5,697 bases of DNA from Thermodesulfatator sp. (GTDB taxonomy: Bacteria > Desulfobacterota > Thermodesulfobacteria > Thermodesulfobacteriales > Thermodesulfobacteriaceae): NCBI GenBank assembly GCA_026993045.1, contig JALWWR010000042.1:1300-6996 (forward strand). The letters are read 5' to 3'. Numbering within the stretch: position 1 is the stretch's first letter; each line of letters begins with the position of its first letter. Positions 1 to 4,395 of the stretch are shown here, one piece after another. The translations under genes were made by a program, and so were the position numbers. The notes below the pieces were generated by a model that saw only the letters and a list, made by a program, of their open reading frames with translations, ran no database searches and was not told the origin of the DNA.

Positions 1-424
1 GCCCACGGGTACGGTGTAGTGGCTTTGATCTTGAAGAAGAGTTAGGGCCAAAAGAAATTCGTTCCAGCAAAAGATAAAAATAAGGATTCCGGCCACGGCA
101 AGCCCTGTGCGACTTAAAGGAAGCAGGAGGCGAAAAAGGATCTCCAGCCGGCTAAAGCCATCCAGGAGGGCGGCCTCGTCAAGTTCCCGGGGAACCTTGC
201 TGAAAGTGGCGTAAAGGAGCCAGACTCCGAAAGGAAGGTTTAAAAAGGTATAACTCAGGATCAAGCCCCAAAGGTTATTCACCAACCCCAAGGCTTTAAT
301 AACCATGAAAATGGGAATCACCAGGAGGGTGGGCGGAATGATGGCCCCCACGAGAAGCCATCGTTGTAAGGAAAGGGCCCGGGCCACCGGAAGATAACGC
401 AAGCGAAAAGCAAGTATAAACGAT
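1..424 (-). pseudogene. 3' part of a MalG-type carbohydrate ABC transporter permease, 5' half missing
   Basis: Reading the minus strand with codons in register with base 1 gives an uninterrupted membrane-protein sequence that leaves the window at its left edge. It carries the EAA loop that contacts the ATPase in binding-protein-dependent permeases: ELDEAALLDGF lies at about 154-186 and is followed by a LLLPLSRTGLA-like stretch. A WNEF motif at 55-66 and a TVPVG ending near base 1 are typical of the last third of MalG/UgpE-type sugar permeases. Hydrophobic segments lie on either side of the EAA loop. The frame meets a stop at 427-429, and no start codon or N-terminal membrane segments precede it. 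Instead, the sequence upstream is the beginning of a substrate-binding protein in another frame. Members of this family usually have about 270-300 residues; about 141 are visible here, so the gene is 5'-truncated and probably dead. Whether its 3' end is intact cannot be seen. The substrate is unknown. Confidence 0.8.
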
Positions 425-679
425 CTCTATAGAGTCTCTGCTCAGAAAGGAACGAAGGTACATATTTTCCCGGTCATCGGTGGACCAGGGACCGGAGATA
501 TATTTGATCCGCACTTCGGGGTGGCGAGCCTCAAACCGCCTTATGATCTCCACCCAGGCCCCGTTTACGTCCTCAGGCCCGATCAGGCGCAAAACCACTT
601 TTTGGGCCTGCAAAGGATGGGCATTTAGGAATAAAAGGGAGATCAAAACCAGGAATTTCAAGCGGCTTTTCGATAACAA
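296..679 (-). pseudogene. 5' fragment of an ABC transporter substrate-binding protein, fused out of frame into the permease remnant
   Basis: The ORF starts at a TTG (677-679) preceded by GGAAGGA (690-696, minus strand) and stops at 296. Residues 1-25 form a signal peptide (basic start, hydrophobic LVLISLLFL core, cleavage probably after LQA). Then comes KVVLRLIG, an amphipathic helix with IIRRFEARHPEV, and a DDRENMYLRSFLSRDS stretch. This is the usual beginning of extracellular solute-binding family 1 proteins, which catch sugars in the periplasm. Homology-like sequence ends near base 416-430. From there the ORF reads the permease gene in the wrong frame, giving a low-complexity Ser/Gly/His/Pro tail. 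Complete proteins of this family have about 400-440 residues; about 85 native ones remain. SBP-permease-permease is a common operon order, so the missing stretch probably comprised the rest of this gene, a MalF-type gene and the start of the MalG-type gene. The product cannot bind substrate. Confidence 0.75.
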
Positions 680-745
680 GTTTAAAGCTTCCTTCCACTT
701 TTAATTTATCCTAACCAAAACCCACCCCTTAACCAAGACCTGCCT

Positions 746-782
746 TGCCTAAAAAAGAGGCAGCGTGCCTAAAATTTAGGCC
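746..782. promoter_or_regulatory. Tandem operator-like inverted repeats upstream of the sigma-54 promoter
   Basis: TGCCTAAAA occurs at 746-754 and again at 766-774, exactly 20 bases (about two helical turns) apart. The second copy belongs to a perfect odd palindrome, GCCTAAAATTTAGGC (767-781, 7-base arms). The first belongs to a weaker one, GCCT-N7-AGGC (747-761). If the promoter at 834-849 starts transcription near 860, these sites are centred at about -106 and -86, where dimeric enhancer-binding activators of sigma-54 usually bind. They could also be an operator for the leftward gene. No regulator gene is visible in the window. Confidence 0.5.
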
Positions 783-833
783 ATCCTTTAGGACTTCCTG
801 TTAGATAAGTCTCCAATAAATCGCAATTTTTTA

Positions 834-850
834 TGGCATTAGAGTTGCAT
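834..850 (+). promoter_or_regulatory. Sigma-54 (RpoN) type -24/-12 promoter
   Basis: The sequence TGGCATTAGAGTTGCAT matches the sigma-54 consensus TGGCAC-N5-TTGCW closely. The invariant GG (835-836) and GC (847-848) are separated by exactly 10 bases, as required. Transcription would begin near 860, leaving a leader of about 24 bases before the ATG at 884, with GGAGGTG in it at the normal distance. Sigma-54 promoters need an ATP-driven activator bound upstream, and the repeats at 746-782 lie at a suitable distance. No competing sigma-70 promoter is evident for the small gene. Confidence 0.65.
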
Positions 851-872
851 CTTAAAGTCCAAAAAGAAGTCC

Positions 873-928
873 GGAGGTGTACTATGCCTATTATGGATGT
901 CCAGTGCACGGGGGCCAGATGCACATGA
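873..928 (+). other. Strong Shine-Dalgarno with 14-codon ORF overlapping the small gene
   Basis: GGAGGTG (873-879) lies at ideal spacing before ATG 884. Reading from this ATG gives only 14 codons (MPIMDVQCTGARCT), with a TGA at 926-928 that overlaps an in-frame ATG of the longer ORF (925-927) as ATGA. Two readings are possible. It may be a leader peptide translationally coupled to a 63-residue product, or the true N-terminus of the small gene, separated from its body by a one-base frameshift in the G5 run at 910-914. Confidence 0.45.
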
Positions 929-1113
929 TGGAGGATCTGGAACGGGCCCTCCGCAAGCTGGCCGATCCAGTGCTAAAGATCGTGTGTCTTGCGAATCCTC
1001 TGGGGGGTTCCTGCTCCTTCTACGACAGCCGGGTGAAGCTGGTCAAGATTCCGGGAGCCGAGGGCGAGAAACCTTGGGAGGTCTGGGAGAAATGGGCCCG
1101 AAAGGCGGCCTAA
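877..1113 (+). CDS. Small three-Cys protein of unknown function, start/frame uncertain
   Basis: I do not recognise this protein. The frame is open from GTG 877 to TAA 1111-1113 (78 codons). The body has an acidic amphipathic helix (MMEDLERALRKLADP, about residues 17-31), a hydrophobic strand (VLKIVCLAN), a GGSC turn, a basic strand (RVKLVKI) and a Trp-rich helical tail (WEVWEKWARK). Cys residues lie at 8, 37 and 46, so a redox or metal role is possible but unproven. The GTG start is doubtful because it sits inside the Shine-Dalgarno that serves ATG 884 in another frame, and the residues it would add (VYYAYYG) look unnatural. Internal starts at 919, 925 or 928 are alternatives. If one G were added to the run at 910-914, the ATG 884 reading would join this frame as a fluent 76-residue protein with CTGGQ near the start. 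The gene lies directly behind the sigma-54 promoter and is followed by hairpins, so it is probably monocistronic. Confidence 0.55.
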   Translation: MYYAYYGCPVHGGQMHMMEDLERALRKLADPVLKIVCLANPLGGSCSFYDSRVKLVKIPGAEGEKPWEVWEKWARKAA

Positions 1114-1134
1114 AAGCCGTGTTAGCCCTTTTAG
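1110..1134 (+). terminator. Hairpin overlapping the stop codon of the small gene
   Basis: CTAAAAG (1110-1116) and CTTTTAG (1128-1134) are perfect 7-base complements with an 11-base loop. The structure includes the TAA stop. No U-tract follows, so it is a weak terminator at best and may only protect the 3' end of the transcript. Confidence 0.3.
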
Positions 1135-1140
1135 CTTAGC

Positions 1141-1180
1141 GGAGGGGATGGGGAAGAGCTCCTCCTCCCATCCCCCCTCC
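1141..1180 (+). terminator. Strong G/C hairpin, possible terminator without U-tract
   Basis: GGGGATGGG (1144-1152) pairs perfectly with CCCATCCCC (1167-1175). Flanking GGA (1141-1143) can extend the stem to TCC (1178-1180) across a two-base bulge. The 14-base loop contains an AGCT palindrome. Downstream is a C/T tract rather than a run of T, so intrinsic termination is plausible but not classical. It lies about 30 bases after the stop codon. Confidence 0.4.
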
Positions 1181-1398
1181 CCTCCTTCTTCGCCGAAATT
1201 GCAAATGAAAGGGGGGTGCCCTTTAAAAAACGCTCCCTGGTTTAATGGAACTTCTGCCAATGAAACCGAGGAAGAGGAGGAGGATTTCGGGTGCTGACCT
1301 AAAATTTTCACAAAGTGTCCAAAATTCGGCCTGAGTCCAAAGGCATGATTCAGGCCGAAAAGAGTTGCAACCTAAAACTTAAGCAAAGGAGGGAGAGG
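1181..1398 (+). other. Noncoding upstream region and leader of the first porin gene
   Basis: No convincing gene lies here. The plus-strand frame of the porin is open from GTG 1315, but nothing before 1399 resembles protein. A weak sigma-70-like pair, TTGCAA (1199-1204), 17 bases, TTTAAA (1222-1227), is the only promoter candidate and is poorly supported. The region ends with an inverted repeat (1325-1359), a CCTAAAA element at 1371 and the porin ribosome site. Confidence 0.5.
1325..1359. promoter_or_regulatory. Perfect 10-bp inverted repeat in the porin leader
   Basis: TTCGGCCTGA (1325-1334) and TCAGGCCGAA (1350-1359) are exact reverse complements around a 15-base spacer, ending 39 bases before the porin ATG. 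It may be an RNA stem in the 5' leader or a protein-binding site. On the minus strand the stem is followed by TTTT (1324-1321), so it could also act as a weak leftward terminator. Confidence 0.5.
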
Positions 1399-2838
1399 AT
1401 GAAAAAGAGTAGTAAATGGCTTGCAGTGTTGGTAACGGTAACCATTCTTTTGGCTTGGGGCTGGACTTCGGCTCATGCCAGCCAAATTGATGATCCCCTT
1501 CTTAGGGTATTGGTGAGAAAGGGGATTTTGACCGAAAAAGAGGCCCTTGAGATCAAGAAGGAAGCCGAAGCAGAAGCCCAGAAAGAGAAGGAGGAGGTGG
1601 CCAAAGCTGCAGCGGAAAAGGTCAAAAAAGAGGGGCTAGCCTTGCCAAAGGCCCTCCGAGGGGTAAAATTTGGAACCCTTACCTATCTTGACTACTCCAA
1701 CGGTTATGGACCTTTTGACGGCGGAAAGGAGGAGGGCAAAAGCTATTTCAGCGTGGCCCGGGCCTATTTCAACTTCAAGAAGAAGATCACCCCCTGGCTC
1801 TCCTTCCGCTTCACCCCGGACCTTCACGGCGGAAACGGAGACAGCTACGATCTTCGAATCAAGTACGCTTACGCCCAGTTCAAACTTCCGGACTTTGGTT
1901 TTCTCACAGGCCTCAAGATGGAGTTCGGACAGGGGCACTTCCCCTGGCTCGACTTCGAGGAACACATCAATCCCTACCGTATGCAGGGGACCATGCCCCG
2001 GGAGTTCTTCGGGACCTTCAACTCCGCGGACCGCGGGGTCTCCATCGCCGGAAACCTGGGAGGCAAGCTGGATAAGGCCTATGTGAAACAACTCACCGCC
2101 CATTACCCCATTTACAACCACTACATCGGAAAGTACGGGACCTTCTGGATCTCCTATATGAACGGTTCGGGCTATCACAACAAGGAGGTGAACCAGAACA
2201 AGGCCTTCGAGGGCCGAATCACCCTCCGGCCCTTTGGGACTTATACCACCGGCACCCTTCCTCTGGCCGGGCTCCAGTTCAGCTACTTCTTCATCCGGGG
2301 CGAAGGAGCCAAAGGGAGCGGCCTTTTCCGTATGCCGGAGGACCCGGACTACAACGTAGACCTCTTTCAGGTCTCCTATCAGCACCCTTGGTTTGCCTTC
2401 TACGTCCAGTACAGCACCTCCGACGGAAACAACGCCGGAAAGTGGGTGGTGGACACCAACGGAGACGGGGTAGGGGACACTGAGCTTGAGACCGAGTGCT
2501 GGTCGGTGTTTGCGGATGTGGTTCTTCCTATTTTCAACGAGAAACTGCATCTCTTTGGCCGCTACGACCACTTTGATCCCAACGATGGGGATCGTTTCTG
2601 GGATGGGACGCAATGGGTTTCCGATTCCAGTGACGAGGCCGACCACTACATGGTGGGGCTGGCCTACTACCTTACCGGGAAAAACATCCTGATGCTCAAC
2701 TTCGAGTGGATCGATTACGACAAAAATTTCCGCAACTCGAGCGACCAGTACACCAAATGGGGTAAATATGATCCCTCCGGGAACAGCAACCTCGACGATG
2801 GTTTCCGGGTGCAGACTGTATTTCAGGTAAGCTTTTAA
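1399..2838 (+). CDS. Outer-membrane porin with N-terminal helical segment (phosphate-selective porin O/P-like)
   Basis: This is a 479-residue beta-barrel channel of the outer membrane. ATG 1399 was chosen because AGGAGGG lies just upstream and a signal peptide begins there: KK near the start, hydrophobic LAVLVTVTILLAW core, cleavage probably after AHA at residue 27. The upstream GTG 1315 would bury that signal. Residues 33-55 (LLRVLVRKGILTEKEALEIKKE) are the short helical motif seen before many Gram-negative barrel domains. A charged Ala/Glu/Lys helix follows to about 79, perhaps a periplasmic coiled coil. From about 88 on, alternating amphipathic strands rich in Tyr, Phe and Trp continue to the terminal VQTVFQVSF, with the C-terminal Phe expected for BAM-dependent insertion. 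An acidic loop with DTNGDGVGD (352-360) resembles a Ca2+-binding loop. The overall pattern fits the Porin_O_P group, but the substrate cannot be read from sequence. A terminator follows, so the gene probably forms its own transcript. Confidence 0.85.
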   Translation: MKKSSKWLAVLVTVTILLAWGWTSAHASQIDDPLLRVLVRKGILTEKEALEIKKEAEAEAQKEKEEVAKAAAEKVKKEGLALPKALRGVKFGTLTYLDYSNGYGPFDGGKEEGKSYFSVARAYFNFKKKITPWLSFRFTPDLHGGNGDSYDLRIKYAYAQFKLPDFGFLTGLKMEFGQGHFPWLDFEEHINPYRMQGTMPREFFGTFNSADRGVSIAGNLGGKLDKAYVKQLTAHYPIYNHYIGKYGTFWISYMNGSGYHNKEVNQNKAFEGRITLRPFGTYTTGTLPLAGLQFSYFFIRGEGAKGSGLFRMPEDPDYNVDLFQVSYQHPWFAFYVQYSTSDGNNAGKWVVDTNGDGVGDTELETECWSVFADVVLPIFNEKLHLFGRYDHFDPNDGDRFWDGTQWVSDSSDEADHYMVGLAYYLTGKNILMLNFEWIDYDKNFRNSSDQYTKWGKYDPSGNSNLDDGFRVQTVFQVSF

Positions 2839-2876
2839 AGGCTAGCCCTTCAACTAATCCCACACCCTCCTCTAAA

Positions 2877-2904
2877 GGGGCGGGCGAAGGCCCGCCCCGC
2901 TTTT
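2877..2904 (+). terminator. Intrinsic terminator after the first porin
   Basis: GGGGCGGGC (2877-2885) and GCCCGCCCC (2890-2898) form a perfect 9-bp all-G/C stem with a GAAG loop, followed by GCTTTT. It ends the first porin transcript 39-66 bases after its stop and separates it from the barrel-cytochrome pair. That pair must then have its own promoter or depend on readthrough; no clear promoter fits in the 36 bases left before ATG 2941. Confidence 0.85.
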
Positions 2905-2940
2905 ACTTGAAGGCCACTTGAAGTCGAAGGAGGTGAAAGC

Positions 2941-4380
2941 ATGATAAGAGGCCTTGCGGTTTTCGTTATAGCGTTCTTTCTTTTCTCTCCCCTCGTCCGG
3001 GCCGCCGAGGAGCCGAGTCTTGCCAAGGTCCTCTCCGAGATCCGAAAGCTAAGAGCCGAACTTAAGAAAAAAGACCGGGAGATAGAGACCCTGAGGCGGG
3101 AGCTTTCCGAGCTAAAGAGCCGCCTTGCGGAAAAGGAGCCCTCCGTGGCCGCACCCTCCGGGCCGGAAAAGAAGACCCCGGAGATCTCCCCTCCGGTAAA
3201 GCGCATCTCCTTCGGCGGCCAGTATCGCATAAACTCCTATAGCGTTCACACCCACCGGAAGAACCTGAACGCAAGTCGCCTCCGCATCCGTCAGAACCTG
3301 GATCTTACCTTTGACTCCCGCCTCCACACCCACCTTCAGGTGGAACTCGGCCACACCCACGCCAACCTCACCACCACGGAAAAGCGCCTTAAGGTGCGGC
3401 ATGCGGTCCTCTCCTACGCTTTCGGGGGCGGGCTTTCGGCCGAGGCTGGGATCCTTCCCCTTTCCGACCGCGCCCGGGACATGCTTTATTCCGCAGACTG
3501 GGACTATAACCCTCTGGCCCTGGCCCTCCATTACCGGAGCAAGCGCCTCGGAGACTTCCGCCTCTTTGCCGCTGAGCTTGACGAGGGCGAGGAGGGTCTT
3601 GCGCACGACGATTTCGTGCACTACGAGCTTGACTGGGAGCGGGAATTCTCCCCCGGGCTTAAGCTTTCCCTTTTTACCCTTTACGCCGAGGTCGCCGAAA
3701 ACTACGCCAACCCCGCCGGAGGCCCCTCGGAGCACACCCGCCCGCACTTAAACTACGGCGGGATGCTTGCCTGGAAGCCTTACGAGGACCTCACCCTCCG
3801 GGCGGCTCTTATCGGGTCCTTCACCGACCGGGAGATCCTGGGCACCGCGGACGACGCCTCGGGCTGGCTGCTGCGCCTTGAGGCCGAAAAGACCCTCGGC
3901 CCGGCCGCCCTCTCCCTCCTTTTCACCCACGCAAGCGGGGATGAGGACGGGGAAGGGTTCCTTCCCCTCATGGCCCTCTCCGGCACCTACGGCTACTGGG
4001 GCTACACCGGGATCCTCACCGTCCAGGGCCCCACGGATACCGGCTTTGACGACACCGCGGTAAACGTCTCCAATAACGGCTATGGGCTCACCACCTTCCA
4101 GGCCCGCCTGAGCTACGCTTTTTCGGAACGCCTGCGGGTCTGGCTTTCCGCGGGCTGGTTCGGGGACACCGAGGCCAGGGGAAGGGACTCCACCGTGGGC
4201 TACGATTTCCTCGGGATGCTCACCCTGCGCCTCCACCGCTACCTCACCTTGGACCTCGGCCTTGATTTCGCCCATCTTGAGGATAGCGTAAACGGGTATA
4301 CGAGCCGGAGTTTCAATTTCCATCCCGGAGACGAGGAGGATAAACTTGCGGTCTTCAGCCGCCTTCAGGCCGAATTTTAG
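2941..4380 (+). CDS. Coiled-coil-headed outer-membrane beta-barrel protein, candidate porin of a porin-cytochrome unit
   Basis: The start ATG 2941 has a near-perfect ribosome site (AAGGAGGTG). Of 479 residues, 1-21 are a signal peptide (VFVIAFFLFSPLVRA). Residues 28-66 form a heptad-like coiled coil (LSEIRKLRAELKKKDREI and onward), which in such proteins usually trimerises or spans the periplasm. A Pro-rich linker covers about 67-88. From residue 89 (RISFGGQYRI) to the end are amphipathic strands with short turns and longer acidic loops, closing in LQAEF with the terminal Phe of outer-membrane barrels. There is no Cys. Three His-Thr-His motifs (103-105, 129-131, 138-140) lie in the first strands. 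It differs clearly in sequence from the preceding porin. The stop is only 15 bases before the multihaem cytochrome start, so the two are probably co-transcribed. It may be the pore through which the cytochrome wires electrons, or simply a porin beside it. It is much shorter than MtrB. Confidence 0.8.
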   Translation: MIRGLAVFVIAFFLFSPLVRAAEEPSLAKVLSEIRKLRAELKKKDREIETLRRELSELKSRLAEKEPSVAAPSGPEKKTPEISPPVKRISFGGQYRINSYSVHTHRKNLNASRLRIRQNLDLTFDSRLHTHLQVELGHTHANLTTTEKRLKVRHAVLSYAFGGGLSAEAGILPLSDRARDMLYSADWDYNPLALALHYRSKRLGDFRLFAAELDEGEEGLAHDDFVHYELDWEREFSPGLKLSLFTLYAEVAENYANPAGGPSEHTRPHLNYGGMLAWKPYEDLTLRAALIGSFTDREILGTADDASGWLLRLEAEKTLGPAALSLLFTHASGDEDGEGFLPLMALSGTYGYWGYTGILTVQGPTDTGFDDTAVNVSNNGYGLTTFQARLSYAFSERLRVWLSAGWFGDTEARGRDSTVGYDFLGMLTLRLHRYLTLDLGLDFAHLEDSVNGYTSRSFNFHPGDEEDKLAVFSRLQAEF

Positions 4381-4395
4381 ATTGTGGAGGTGGGT

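Larger units (their letters stand above)
680..883. other. Divergent intergenic region
   Basis: This roughly 200-base AT-rich stretch separates the leftward ABC remnant from the rightward small gene. It contains a GGAAGGA ribosome site for the leftward gene (690-696), two TGCCTAAAA-containing inverted repeats 20 bases apart (746-782) and a sigma-54-type promoter (834-849). A leftward sigma-70 promoter for the remnant would be expected at about 700-760, but I see only weak matches (for example TTGGTT, 17 bases, TAGGAT on the minus strand) and do not call one. Confidence 0.6.

Noticed and set aside
926..976. TGA 926-928 read as selenocysteine
   Set aside because: Reading through gives a short Trp-rich tail that stops soon afterwards. 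No SECIS-like hairpin is evident, and the neighbouring frame is clearly the protein-like one.
1315..1398. Upstream GTG or ATG starts for the first porin
   Set aside because: They would place 28 basic residues before the signal peptide and run through the inverted repeat at 1325-1359. ATG 1399 has a strong ribosome site and begins a normal signal peptide.
1636..2646. Minus-strand open frame of 336 codons
   Set aside because: It is antisense to the first porin, with repetitive Val/Gly/Glu-rich translation and no ribosome site or recognisable motif.
2905..2923. Direct repeat ACTTGAAG (2905-2912 and 2916-2923)
   Set aside because: It is eight bases only, in a short spacer before a ribosome site. 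It could be chance, and no second line of evidence makes it an operator.
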